Below, one piece after another: positions 13,146 through 24,668 of a stretch of DNA of 64,000 nucleotides. Positions within the stretch are counted from its first letter, which is position 1. Each line of letters starts with the position of its first letter. The position numbers and the translations under genes are program-made. The notes under the pieces are model-generated. The model saw only the letters and a list, made by a program, of their open reading frames with translations. It had not been told where the DNA came from and made no database searches. The stretch spans positions 186,001 through 250,000 of the forward strand of contig NC_089457.1 of the NCBI RefSeq assembly GCF_026210795.1. The letters are read 5' to 3'. This stretch comes from Rhizophagus irregularis (Eukaryota; Glomeromycota; Glomeromycetes; Glomerales; Glomeraceae).

Positions 13146-13865
13146 ATGGGCCATATTTTTATAATGTTCTCTTTATCTTTTAAAAAATTAAAATTTCCTC
13201 TAATACATTATTCTGCAGCATATGCAAAATTGACATCGAAATTTTCACTTTATTCTCTTCTTACAAAAAGAAATTTTCTTTTATTTAAAAATAATCAAAA
13301 TTTATCACCTTCTATATCTTTACCGACCACATTCTTTCTTCAACGTCGTTACCGAGCGGAATTCGCTCCACGTCGTACAAAATATCGAAAGGCTCATAAA
13401 GGAAGAGTACCAGTACGGATAGGTGGTTCAACAAAAGGAAATACGATAGCGTTCGGTTCCTTTGGCTTGAGAGTAAAAGATGGTGTAAGATTATCTTCAG
13501 CTCAATTAACAGCTGCTCATACTGTTATTAAAAGAAAAATTAAAGTTATTAAAGGTAGTCAGGTTTGGATGCGTGTTTTTCCTGATATACCCGTTACTTC
13601 TAAAGGTAATGAAACTAGAATGGGTAAAGGAAAGGGTTCTTTTGAATATTATGCTTGTAGAGTTCCAATGAATAAAATTTTATTTGAAATTGGTGGTGGA
13701 AATATTAGAAAAGAAGTTGCTAAAGAAGCTTTAAGATTAGCTTCTGATAGATTACCTGTTAAAACTGAATTCGTGGATAAGGACGCTGAATTAAAACAAT
13801 TAAAACAAGAACAGAAAAAAATTGAAAAGAAAATAGAAACTAATAAAATTATTCACATACAATAA
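13146..13865 (+). CDS. MRPL16: Mitochondrial ribosomal protein uL16m
   Basis: Single-exon gene of 239 aa. An N-terminal extension of about 60 residues, rich in Ser, Lys and Phe with few acidic residues, fits a mitochondrial presequence. The conserved uL16 core follows: YRAEFAPRRTKYRKAHKGR, then FGSFGLRV, SAQLTAAH, WMRVFPDIPVTSKGNETRMG, GKGSFEYYACRVP and a final EALRLASDRLPVKTEFV block. These are the residues that place bacterial-type L16 in the large subunit near the peptidyl-transferase and 5S rRNA region. A Lys/Glu-rich tail (KQEQKKIEKKIE) extends beyond the bacterial length. The first ATG is used; a second Met at residue 7 would also keep the presequence. Confidence 0.95.
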   Translation: MGHIFIMFSLSFKKLKFPLIHYSAAYAKLTSKFSLYSLLTKRNFLLFKNNQNLSPSISLPTTFFLQRRYRAEFAPRRTKYRKAHKGRVPVRIGGSTKGNTIAFGSFGLRVKDGVRLSSAQLTAAHTVIKRKIKVIKGSQVWMRVFPDIPVTSKGNETRMGKGKGSFEYYACRVPMNKILFEIGGGNIRKEVAKEALRLASDRLPVKTEFVDKDAELKQLKQEQKKIEKKIETNKIIHIQ

Positions 13866-14196
13866 AGTTTATTTAGAATATATGTATGTATGTATGTATG
13901 TATATTTTTTTTACAATATTTGCAAAATATTTTATTTGCAAAAGAAAAAAGAAAACAATTTTACAAAGTATTTCATCTATTAGCTTGTATATTTTTCATT
14001 AAACCCTTTTTTTAAGTCGATCGGTTTAATATACGTATATTGTAATTTAAATAGCTAAATAGCATTCATTTGTATATTCTACTATACGAATTTACGTACA
14101 GTTCTAAAAAAAAGAGCCTGTCGCTGGCTTACGATCTCGTAACTTAGCCTTAAAATTAAATTGTTCGAGTCAATAGTTATAGATATATATTAATAT

Positions 14197-16073
14197 TTAA
14201 AAACTTTCCATTATTACCTCAAAAAATTCATTAACATCTTTAACGGTAACTGTCTTGCCTGATTCTCCGAATGGCTTTAAAAATTCAATAAGCTCATTCC
14301 TATAAACAAATTAAAATTATCAAAAGATTCGTAAAAATAAACAAAATTTATCCTATAATGCTTACTTGAATTGGTTATAAGCAAGTATCCCTATAAATTT
14401 ATATGGTTAATAAATGAAAACAAAATTTCAGATACTATAGACCGCTTACCTTCGATTGCAGTGACTCGATCCATTTGGTTCAATGCTTTCATTCCGCAAT
14501 CAAATAATGATTTTTCTAAATAAGTTATAAAGTAAATATACGCATAGTTATAAATTATTGTGATCCATAAACAACAACTTACGCGCGTCATCATCTTCTG
14601 GTGGTTCATAAGTCTCTTCTACACTGAGAATGAACTCAATTTGATGTTGTTTATAAAGTTCCATACACTAAATATGTGACCAAATTTATTATTATATATT
14701 ATAACTTTTATAAAACACGTAATTTTTATTTTTGCTCTGTCTGTCATAAATACCTTGTGACAACGACACAATTCATCACGCCAGCCTCGTACACAAAATA
14801 GATCAATTTCTACTTCATTACTTACTATTTGCCAACTTTCACGCTTACACGTGTTAACATCATCATTCTTTGATTTTTTAAGTGAAACCACCGCGTTAAC
14901 AACTTCTTTGCAATCATCAGCTTTATCATCTTCTTCAATCTTTCTTTTGTTATTTACAGGAGTTGAGAGTGAAATTGTGCTGGATGTCCCTTCGGTTTTA
15001 GTCGCGGCGATTTCATTATCCTTATTACTTGTTTGAGCGGTAAGAGGTAGTGACATTTTGTCACTTGATTTGGAATCTTTATTCTCATCACTTATCGCGT
15101 TAACTCGCTGATCTTTATTGTATTGGCCAGAGAAAAACATGTGCGAATTGAGATAAGGCTTTAAGAAAGAATATTTGTCAAGACACTTGTGACACAAATA
15201 TTCTTCAAACGCCTCCAAATCAGGTAACTAAAATATAATAAGATTAATGTTAAAAAGCAATTTTTTCATCTTCGTGTAACGATTATGTAAGCGACATGAA
15301 TCAAGTCTTATATAAATATAGTAAGTGGGCATAAATTTGTAGTTTTTTTATACCGAAAATCTTTTTCCTCCTTGCTTTTCTCCGCTTATACAATTTTCAT
15401 GAAACCAATCTTCACATAATACACACTATAACAAAGAAATATTTTGTTATTATATTTAATATTAGGCTATCTTTAGAGCAAAAGAATTTGAAATTACCTG
15501 AAGCATATTATTGTCTTCCTTTTCCGGATCATAATCGACATTGCACCTTTCAAAAGATATAGATTAATAAAAAAAATTTAAAGGACAACCATGAAATTTT
15601 TTATTTTTATATAAGACACTAACCAACAGAATCTACCTTCATAATTATGATCATATTTATTATGCTCATTCACTGTGTTTCGTGATTTTGTTTCAAGCTT
15701 ACAAGCTGCTTCTCCAAGACGAGTTGTTCCGCAATCGCACTTAAAGTTACGTTTCGAAAACAATTCAACAAGTTCATGATCTATATTGAAAAAGAGTATC
15801 GTCATTTACATATTTATTAATTATATTTAGAGGTTTTCTTACTTTACCTGAATGACATGAAATGGAACACGAATAACAAACACCACCTGGTCCATACCCC
15901 TCGCTTGGTTTGCAAGTTTTACAAGCGTAAACTGGCTGACGTATATATCCCTTATTATATGTACATTCGTCAAACCTTCCTGATAAAATTTCTCCCGCTT
16001 CCTCTTCTAAAAGTCTTTGTCTCTCTAAAATCTCTTTAACAGTTAACGTTTCTTTAGTTTCTTTTGTATTCAT
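14197..16073 (-). CDS. UBR7: UBR7-type E3 ubiquitin ligase (UBR box plus PHD finger)
   Basis: Nine exons on the minus strand (16073-15848, 15780-15624, 15546-15498, 15425-15354, 15227-14754, 14667-14583, 14515-14450, 14390-14366, 14299-14197) join with consistent phases to 418 aa plus stop, close to the length of animal UBR7. Residues about 33-115 form the UBR box (FDECTYNKGYIRQPVYACKT, GPGGVCYSCSISCH, then RNFKCDCGTTRLG), whose Cys/His set binds zinc and N-degrons. Next comes an atypical PHD finger (CNVDYDPEKEDNNMLQCVLC, EDWFHENCIS). A low-complexity Ser/Lys/Asp linker with KKRK-like basic patches precedes the conserved C-terminus (RGWRDELCRC, LAYNQFKNELIEFLKPF). Animal UBR7 acts in the nucleus on chromatin; the same is inferred here. 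The acceptor at 15547-15548 is an AAAG. Confidence 0.95.
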
Positions 16074-16430
16074 TGTAGTTATTTTCTTCTGAAGTTAAAA
16101 TACTGTTAATACTGTTGTAAAACTGTAGTACTTATAATTGAAATGTGACAAATGACTAAAATTGGCTTGGTAAATATTTATCACATCATTAATTCAGTTA
16201 TTTATCACATTATAAACAATGCACGTGATTTGATTTCTGGCGATTAAGCATATAAACAATTTAATATCTAAACAACTTATTTCTTGAAATAATTATTACA
16301 ATTATGTATTATAATTTACTTACAGTTGTATATAAATTATTGTATTTGTCAAAAAAAAAGGAAATAACCTCTTATTTTAAATTAAAAAAAAAACTAAAAC
16401 TATATTTATTGAAATTCATCTATATTATTA
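16074..16430. promoter_or_regulatory. UBR7 upstream region
   Basis: This 357-bp gap separates the UBR7 start from the stop of the E2 gene transcribed in the same direction. It is A+T-rich and should hold the E2 terminator and the UBR7 promoter. No distinct motif was recognised. Confidence 0.4.
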
Positions 16431-17266
16431 TTACAATCCAAGTGTCTTTCTAACGGAATCTCTGACAATCCTATTAAATTCTTCACGATCACTTCTCCAA
16501 ATTTTCTATAAACAAATGCATTAAATAATTAATTAAATGATAGATTAAATTAGATATAATCCCAGCGTTATTTTACTTACACAAGCCTCGATATTAGCAC
16601 CACTTTCATCATTAGGTTCTGCCAACATACTAACTACACTCAATAAAATTTTTTCAACACTTTGAACCGGTGACCATCTCTCTGAACTACTTTCATACAT
16701 ATTTGGATCATCACCTGGAGGATGAAGAATCGATATACAAACCATTCCGTCGGGATAAACTATAAAGAATAATAACACATAATAAATTTCTATCCAAAAA
16801 TTAATCAAACATCTAGAGATACATACTATTAGGATGAAACATTTCACATGTAAATTTCATTGTTGGCGGGGAGAGGGGATAATCTGTGGGAAATTTGAGC
16901 ACAGCAGGAAAGATACCACCTTCATATGGTGTTCCTTCTGGCCCTCTACACATAAAAAACTTTTTCTGTCAATAAAGAATTTAAAATTTAATTTAGTTTG
17001 ATTTAATACTTACGCTATTAATGCTTCCCACTCGAAAAATGAATCTTCGGAGACTGGCCCTATAATAAATTACATTTATAAACCTTTTTTATTGAAATCT
17101 TGGAATTGAAATATTTTACCTGCAGTAATACCTTCCGGAGCATTGAGGGTCAATTCTAATGATTTAATAAGTTTAAGTATCCAAGAAAGAATGTGAATTT
17201 ACATTATGTTTATACACACTTGCCTTTGTATTCGGTTAATAACCGTTTAAGTGCTGTAGAAGCCAT
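16431..17266 (-). CDS. UBC7: Ubiquitin-conjugating enzyme E2, UBE2G2/Ubc7 type
   Basis: Six exons (17266-17224, 17155-17120, 17059-17014, 16945-16827, 16759-16581, 16505-16431) encode 165 aa, the length of UBE2G2. The E2 fold is complete: the N-terminal helix [41 protein letters not shown], the HPN motif at about residues 79-81, and the catalytic Cys at position 89 in [10 protein letters not shown]. The acidic-loop insertion after the catalytic Cys ([17 protein letters not shown]) is diagnostic of the Ubc7/UBE2G group that works in ER-associated degradation. The first intron uses a GC donor (AAAG|GCAAGT); only this choice keeps the K-E-L junction in frame. The ATG chosen gives [10 protein letters not shown], as in orthologues. 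Confidence 0.96.
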
Positions 17267-17807
17267 ATTTCTTGAGCTTTCATACATTTTGGAATTTCGT
17301 TATACCCATATGAAGGCAAGAAATCTATGCTTAAAAAATCCAAGTCACGTGGTTTAAAATCAAATAAACAGAATTAACTGTTACACCGCATATGACCTAT
17401 CCCTTGCTCCTAATCATTTTTGGAAAAACTGATTCAAATTTGCCATAATGCCAAATTCTTTATAATGTTTAAATGATTTGTGCTTATGAGGGTAAGCAAG
17501 AAAAAAAAAATAATTTGTACAATTGATATTTTAACAATAATAATAATGCTTTACTTATCCGTTTATCTGAAAAAATACTAATAAAAAAGTCCTTCCTTAA
17601 ACTTTTTTATTATAACGATAACCTTTTTCCAAATTTTCTCATGATTTCTAAATTTTTTACAAGCGATTTTAACCAATTTTCAAAGGCAAGTTATTATAAA
17701 ACTTTTATAATTTGCAATATTTGTGTTAACTAGTCATTTATTATATTTAGATGGATGTTATTTCCAATTTTTACCATACTATATATGATGAAAATGATAA
17801 TGAAAAT

Positions 17808-19004
17808 TAAAGCTCCGAACGGTTCCGGTTTGAACCGGGAACCGATCCGGAACCGGCAAAAAATTCGGTTCGGTTCTCGGTTCGGTTTTGGACTTGGAAC
17901 CGTCCGGTTCGGTTCGGTTCTATCCGAAATTAAGAAAAAATGCGAAAAAACGAATATACGACTATCCAGTGATCGTACAAGGACGAGCCATAGCTCGTTG
18001 GAATCCTCTCATCGAGACGCGTCGAATGGTGGTAAAATCAAGTCTCTAGCATCGATAGATCACGAGATAGCATATGATGAGTGTTTCTTAAAAAATTTGC
18101 ATTAGAAAATGATCCATTGATGCTAGAGACATGAATTTACCACCATTCGACGCATCTCGACGAGACGAATCTAATGAGCTATAATTCGTCTTTTTACAAT
18201 CACTGGATGGTCGTGTATTCGTTTTTTCGCATTTTTTTTAAATTTTCGAACGTCAAAAATTAAAATTCCGATACAAGCGATTAAACGCCATCTATTGATT
18301 ACACAAAGACGAATTTTAGCTCATTGGATTCGTCTCACTGAGACGAGTCGAATGGTGGTAAAATGATGTCACTAGCATCGGTAGATCGTTTTCTAATGCG
18401 AATTGTTTAAGAAACACTTACCATGGGCTATCTCACGATCTATCGATGCTAGAGACTTGATTTTACCACCATTCGACTCGTCTCAGTGAGACGAATCCAA
18501 TGAGCTAAAATTCGTCTTTGTGTGATCAATAGATGGCGTTTAATCGCTTGTATCGGAATTTTAATTTTTGACGTTTGAAAATTTAAAAAAAATGCGAAAA
18601 AACGAATACACGACCATCCAGTGATTGTAAAAAGACGAATTATAGCTCATTAGATTCGTCTCGTTGAGATGCGTCGAATGGTGGTAAATTCATGTCTCTA
18701 GCATCAATGGATCGTTTTCTAATACAATTTTTTTAAGAAACACTCACCATGTTCTATCGCGTGATCTATCGATGCTAGAGACTTGATTTTACCACCATTC
18801 GACGCGTCTCGATGAGAGGATTCCAACGAGCTATGGCTCGTCCTTGTACGATCACTGGATGGTCGTGTGTTCATTTTTTTCGCATTTTTCTTAATTTCGG
18901 ATAGAACTGAACCGAACCGGACGGTTCCGGTTCGGTTCCATTTCGGTTTTCGGTTCTACCCGAACCGCAAAAAAACCGAACCAAACCGACCCGTTCAGAG
19001 CTTT
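17808..19004. mobile_element. Giant palindromic (foldback) element, MULE-like 9-bp duplication
   Basis: A 1197-bp insertion flanked by perfect 9-bp duplications AATGAAAAT (17799-17807 and 19005-19013). Nearly the whole element is an inverted repeat about a centre near 18400. Terminal arms start AAAGCTC and are rich in GGTTCGGTT / AACCGAACC iterations. Inside are three smaller palindromic blocks (about 17940-18235, 18240-18590 and 18595-18890), each with GACGAATC-type arms around CTAGCATCGATAGATC. No transposase is encoded, so it is non-autonomous. The duplication length points to Mutator-like elements. Confidence 0.88.
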
Positions 19005-19999
19005 AATGAAAATAATACAAATAAAGTTAATGATGATGATGAATCTGATAATGATAGTCCATTAAGAGATATATATGTTGGACAAACATTTATGACATTT
19101 GAGATCCTTGAAACATGTTTAAAATGATATGCAAATAATTTGGGATTTGAAATAAAAACAGTAAAATGTGAAAAAGAAAATGGTATCTGGACCAAGAAAA
19201 ATGTAAATCTTACACATACATCGGGAAATTTTTTAAGATGCAGAACTGCGGAGATCTGTAAAATTAGCAGATCTCTGCATTTTTTTTGTGAATTTATGCG
19301 GAAGTCTGTGATTTTGCAGATTTCTGCTTTTTATTTTTTACAAAGTTATGCAATAATCTGCAATTTTGCAAGTTTCCGATTTTTTATGTATGAATTTCTG
19401 CGGTAATCTGCGATTTTGCAGATTTCTGCTTTTTTTTATGTGAAATTTATGCGGAAGTCTGCAATTTTGCAGATTTTTGCTTTTTTTTCATTAAAATATC
19501 AGTTCGATCTGCAATTTCATCATTGATTTAATATTTAAACTTTAATTAACTCTAACTTGATTTAATACCTAAATGATTTTTTCTACATTACTCTTTAAAA
19601 AAAAAAACTTTACAAGACTTTAAAAAAATAATTTTTTCTACAACACTTATTACTAAAGAAAAAAACTTTGTGAAATAATTTTTCTACAACACCTTTTAGG
19701 AAATAATCTGTTAAAGATTCCAAAGAAAAAATATTTCTATTATTTTTTAAGCTTCGAAACTTATTAGAGAAATTTTTTTTTTAAAAAAAAAAATTTATTT
19801 GCAAAGTTCAGAGTCTTTAAGGCAAATTTGTCCAACATTCGGCACATAATCTGTAACATGCAGGGAAATTATAACTAAAAAAGGAGTCGTATTCCTTTTT
19901 TTTCTTTGAAAAAAAAAAAATTTTTTTTAATGAACGTCAGTTAACGTTCAGTTTGTAAGTCAAGAACATAATGGAGTCTATTGTCAATTTAATTTGGAG

Positions 20000-21620
20000 G
20001 TATATCACCTCTGAAACTTTAATTATTTTTAGAGAAAAAAAAATTTTTTATATTATATAGGTTCGGATGGAACCTATCGATGATTTTAGTTGGAATTCGG
20101 AGGTATGCTTACCTCCGAAATTTAATTTATTTTTTTTAAAAAAAAAATTTTTTTTTATATTATATAGGTTCCAGATAGAACCTATCAAAGATATTGGAAT
20201 TCGGAGGTATGCTTACCTCCAAATCTTAATTTATTTTTTTTAAAAAAAATAATTTTTTTTATATTATATAGGTTCCAGATGGAACCTATCAAAGATATTG
20301 GAATTCGGAGGTATGCTTACCTCCAAATCTTAATTAATTTTTTTTTAAAAAAAACAATTTTTTTTATATTATATAGGTTCCGGATGGAACCTATCAAAGA
20401 TATTGGAATTCGGAGGTATGCTTACCTCTGAATCTTAATTTATTTAAAAAAAAAATAATAATTTTTTATTTATATTATATAGGTTCCGGATGGAACCTAT
20501 CGATAATTTTGAAATTCGAAGGTATATTAACTTCCGAATCTTTAATTTATTTTTTAAAAAAAAAATAATTTTTATTATATTATATAGGTTCCGGATGGAA
20601 CCTATTGATGATTTTTGAATTGGAGGTATGCTTACCTCCGAATCTTAATTTATTTTTTTTAAAAAAAATAATTTTTTTTATATTATATAAGTTCCGGATG
20701 GAACCTATCAAAGATATTGGAATTCGGAGGTATGCTTACCTCTGAATCTTAATTTATTTAAAAAAAAAATAATTTTTTAATTTTTTATTTATTATTATAG
20801 GTTCCGTAGATGGAACCTATCGATGATTTTGAAATTCCTGGAGGTATATTAACTTCCGAATCTTTAATTTATTTTTTAAAAAAAAATAATTTTTATTATA
20901 TTATATAGGTTCCGGATGGAACCTATTGATGATTTTGAATTCGGAGGTATGCTTACCTCCGAATCTTAATTTATTTTCAAAAAAAAAAATAATTTTTTTA
21001 TTATATTATATAGGTTCCGGATGGAACCTATTGATGATTTTTGGAATTCGGAGGTATGCTTACCTCCGAATCTTAATTTATTTTCAAAAAAAAAATAATT
21101 TTTTTATTATATTATATAGGTTCCGGATGGAACCTATTGATGATTTTTTGGAATTCGGAGGTATGCTTACCTCCGAATCTTAATTTATTTTTTTTAAAAA
21201 AAAATAATTTTTTTTATATTATATAGGTTCCGGATGGAACCTATCAAAGATATTGGAATTCGGAGGTATGCTTACCTCTGAATCTTAATTTATTTAAAAA
21301 AAATAATAATTTTTTATTTATATTATATAGGTTCCAGATGGAACCTATCAAAGATATTGAAATTCGGAGGTATATTAATTTCTGAATCTTTAATTTATTT
21401 TTTAAAAAAAAAATAATTTTTATTATATTATATAGGTTCCGGATGAAACCTATTGATGATTTTTGGAATTCGAGGTATGCTTTACCTCCGAATCTTAATT
21501 TATTTTCAAAAAAAAAAAATTTTTTTATTATATTATATAGGTTCGGATGGAACCTATTGATGATTTTTTAATTCAGAGGTATGCTTACCTCCGAATCTTA
21601 ATTTATTTTAAAAAAATAAT
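20000..21620. repeat. Tandem repeat block A1 (about 105-bp units)
   Basis: Roughly 15 units, each with TATATTATATAG, GGTTCCGGATGGAACC (itself palindromic), a short spacer, TTCGGAGGTATGCTTACCTC (palindrome around the donor) and a T-run/A-run stem. Units differ by scattered substitutions and small indels; several pairs are nearly identical (for example those at 20910, 21015 and 21120), which points to recent unit duplication. Confidence 0.93.
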
Positions 21621-21639
21621 TTTTTATTTAACGAACGCC

Positions 21640-23960
21640 ACTAACGTTCGTTTTTCATATTTTTAAGTCCTGGAAGCCAAAGTACGGCTCCGGACATTTT
21701 TTTTTTAATTAAGTTATCTAACGAACGTTGCTAACGTTCGATTATAGGTCTTGGATGCCAAAGAACGGTTCCAGACATTTATTTTGAAGGTAAAACCTTT
21801 ACCTTCAAAAATTTTTTTCATATTTTTGTTTAACGAACGTCGCTAACATTCGTTTTTTATTTTTTTTTAGGTCCTGGACGCCAAAGTACGGCTTCGGACA
21901 TTTATTTCGAAGGTAAAATTTACCTCCGAATTTTTTTTTATTTTATTTATACTTACGAATGTTAATTTACGTTCGTTTTTACATTTTATAGATTCTGGAT
22001 GCCAAAGTACAGCTCCGGACGTTAATTTCGAAGGTAAAACCTTTACCTTCGATTTTTTTTTTATTATTATTTAACGAACGTTAATTAATATTCGTTTTTA
22101 TATTTTATAGGTCCTGGACGCCAAAACCAGCTCCGGACTTTACTTTGAAGGTAAAACCTTCGAAAAAAAAAAATTTTTTTTTTTGTTAACTTTATTGACG
22201 AATGTTAACTAACGTTTCGTCTTATTTTTTTAGATAAAGGAAGCCAAAACTGAGTTCCGGGCTTCCTATATCGAAGGTAAAATAAACCTTCGAATTTTTT
22301 TTCTTTTTATTTAAACGAACGTTCACTAACGTTCGTTATTCTTTTTTTTTAGGTAAAGGAAGCTGAAAGAACTTCCATATCGAAGGTAAAATCTTTGATT
22401 TTTTTTTATTATTTTATTTAATGAACGTTACTAATTCTAACGTTCATTTTTTTACTTTTCGTAGATACAACCGTACAAGAAACCGAAAGGCAGGTTCCGG
22501 TCTCTTATTTCGAAGGTAAGGCTTCGAAATTTCATTTTACTTTTTTTCTTTTATTTTAGCGAAACGTTTACTAACGTTTCGTTTTTCTTTTTTGTAGGAC
22601 TACGGCATTCCGGACACTTTGTGGGCTCCATTTCGAAGGTATATTATCCTTTATATCCTTCGAAAGTGTTTATTTTTATTAGTTTTTTTTACGAACGTTA
22701 ACTAACGTTCGTTTTCATTTTTGTAGGTCCAAGACGCCAAAAGTACGTGTTTCGGATTCAATTTCAACGGTAAATAACTTCGAAAAAAAAGGAGTCTCTT
22801 TTTTTTTTAACGAACGTTCACTAACGTTCATTTTTCTCTTTCTTTGTAGGTCCAGGACGCCGAAGGACTTTAATTTCGAAGGTAAACTTCGATTTTATTT
22901 TTATTTTTTATTTAATTTTTTTTTGTTTATTTTAACGAAGCGTTATTAACGTTTCAATTTTCTTTTTTTAGATTTCCGGCTCTCCTGAATTCTCCTGGAC
23001 GGAATTTTGAAGGTATTTCTTCGAAATTCTTTTATTTTTTTTATTTTATTGTTGTTAAAGAACATTTCTAACATTTTTTATTCTTTTTTTTTAGATTTTC
23101 GACTCTCTGGTTTCAGCCTGGACGGAATTTTCAACATGGTTAGTTTCGTAACAAACTTTTCGTTACGAAACTATATTTTTTTTTATTTTATTTAAACGAA
23201 ACGTTACTAATGTTTCGATTTCTTTTTCTTTTGTAGGTTTTCCGGTAGCCACCTGGATTGGACGGGATTTCGAAGGTAAAACTTCGAAATTATTGTATTT
23301 TCATTTTTTATTTGAACAAAACGTAGACTAACGTTTCGATATTATTCTTTCGTAGGTTGACGGCTTCCTGTAACCCTCCTGAAAAGAATTTCGAAGGTAA
23401 ACTTTGAAATTCTTTTACTTTTTTTGTTTTTTTTATTTGAACGAAACGTTTACTAACGTTTCAATTTTCCCTTTTTACGGCTTTCCAGATGCCTCCTGGA
23501 TGAAATTTCGAAGGTAAAACTTTGAAAAAATAATTTTTTTTTGTTTTATTTTAACGAACGTTCATTGACATTTGTTTTTATTTTTGTAGATCCAGAATGC
23601 TGCCGGACTTCCATATCGAAGGTAAAACCTTCGAAAATTATTTTTTATTAATTAATTTATTGACGAACGTTAACTAACGTTCGTACATCTTTTTTTTTAG
23701 GTAAAGGAAGCCGAAAGACAAGTTCCGGACTCCCATATCGAAGGTAAAACCTTCCAAAATTATTTTTATTAATTTATTTGACGAACGTTAGTAACGTTCG
23801 TATTTCTTTATTTTAGGTCCCAGGGTTCATTTAAAGAACTTGAGGTAAATACTTTGAAGTTTTTACTTCTTTCTTTAACGATCGTTATACTAATGATCGT
23901 TTTTCTTCTATGTTTAGGTCCCAGACTGCTGGGTTAGATATTTCGAATCTTTCTTGAAAT
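21640..23960. repeat. Tandem repeat block A2 (about 120-bp units)
   Basis: About 20 degenerate units, each with an inverted repeat around ACTAAC (AACGAACGTTxACTAACGTT type), a T-rich tract ending in TAG, an exon-like segment often beginning GTCCTGGACGCCAAAG or GTAAAGGAAGCC, then TTTCGAAG|GTAAA with a complementary stretch. The spacing between TAG and GTAA is usually 35-50 nt. Block A2 runs on directly from A1 but has a different exon sequence. Confidence 0.9.
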
Positions 23961-24369
23961 TTTCGTTTGTAGGTATCTGTTGTTTGTTGAAATCGAACCA
24001 ACTGGAACGAATATTCCAAACCATTAACAACATGTAAATGTGCAGTAAAGAGATGATGAATAGCAATGACTAGTAATAGATTTCAATTGTATTTGTAAAC
24101 TTGTTAATATATAATAAAAAAGTAATTTTAATTATATAAATAAATTAGTAATTAATGCAATAAATTAATTTGTATTATTGTGACGCAGATTTTTACTGAA
24201 AAAAATTGCTGAGGTATTTTGAAGGTTTTTATTTAAAAATCTGCGCAGAACTTTGTTATTTATAAAATCTGCGCAGATATAATTTCTGAAAATCTGCGCA
24301 GATCTGCTCCCCAAAAAATTTCCCGATGTAATCAAAACCAAGTATCAGCTTGTATTGATTGTAGATATA

Positions 24370-24538
24370 CATGCCATCCAAATTATTTTGGGCTGCTATA
24401 ATTATAAGTGAAATTCCAAATTTAATTATGGCATTCTGAATTATTTTGGCACTTTATATAGTAAATTATATATAAACTAAATGAATTACGACATCCCAAA
24501 TTATAATTATAGCATCCCAAAATAATTTGAGCAGTATG
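24370..24538. mobile_element. 169-bp MITE (TATA-flanked), copy 1
   Basis: Ends CATGCCATCCAAATTATTTT and a diverged inverted copy, flanked by TATA on each side. Removing the element and one TATA restores the FAR1 frame at R-Y-N-C. A second copy of the same length lies at 58099-58267. Confidence 0.82.
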
Positions 24539-24668
24539 TATAATTGTGAATTACTAGTAAATGCAGCATATCATAAACATCCAAATCTAGTATTTATTAA
24601 CAAATTTATTAGTAAACATAATTATACATTATACAATATATTTGCTCTTCAGAAATTTTCACTTATAT

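Larger units (their letters stand above)
19971..24118 (+). other. Micro-exon array A (putative multi-exon gene)
   Basis: The first exon would be 19971-19999 (ATG GAG TCT...TGG AG), donor GTATAT. About 15 units of roughly 105-110 bp follow (20061-21600), then about 20 units of roughly 115-130 bp (21640-23960). A terminal region has AATAAA at 24113-24118. Early exons are clear: 20061-20102 (42 nt) and 20168-20206 (39 nt), each after TATATAG and before GTATGC. In the phase set by exon 1 several give similar peptides (F-x-M/I-EPIKDIGIRR). Later exons vary from 38 to 40 nt, so the frame is not kept throughout. In the second half the donor lies in a hairpin TCGAAG|GTAAAACCTTCGA and the branch-like ACTAAC in a hairpin ACGAACGTTAACTAACGT. 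No homology recognised. Alternative: non-coding spliced RNA or satellite. Confidence 0.55.
19219..24328 (+). mobile_element. 5.1-kb TIR element carrying micro-exon array A
   Basis: The ends are CATCGGGAAATTTTTT and its reverse complement (16 identical bp), with TA on both outer sides (19217-19218, 24329-24330). Subtracting 19219-24330 keeps the interrupted FAR1 frame open, which supports the boundaries. Subterminal regions at both sides are rich in GCAGATCTGC/CTGCGCAGATCTGC motifs. No transposase is encoded; most of the interior is the tandem array described separately. The superfamily is unassigned: TA duplication suggests Tc1/mariner-like mobilisation. Confidence 0.8.

Noticed and set aside
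17755-18105. 116-residue frame starting in the FAR1 fragment
   Set aside because: It reads from the real exon straight into the palindromic insertion; the part after 17808 is not coding.
20926-21183. 85-residue frame in array A
   Set aside because: It crosses predicted introns and reads T/A-rich spacer; repeated content comes from the tandem units.
19960-23960. CRISPR-like or plain satellite reading of the tandem arrays
   Set aside because: The repeats are not identical, the spacers are not unique, and each unit has ordered splice signals (T-tract, TAG, short exon, GT donor, ACTAAC). A pure satellite would not be expected to keep that order in three different sequences. The satellite reading stays as the null hypothesis.
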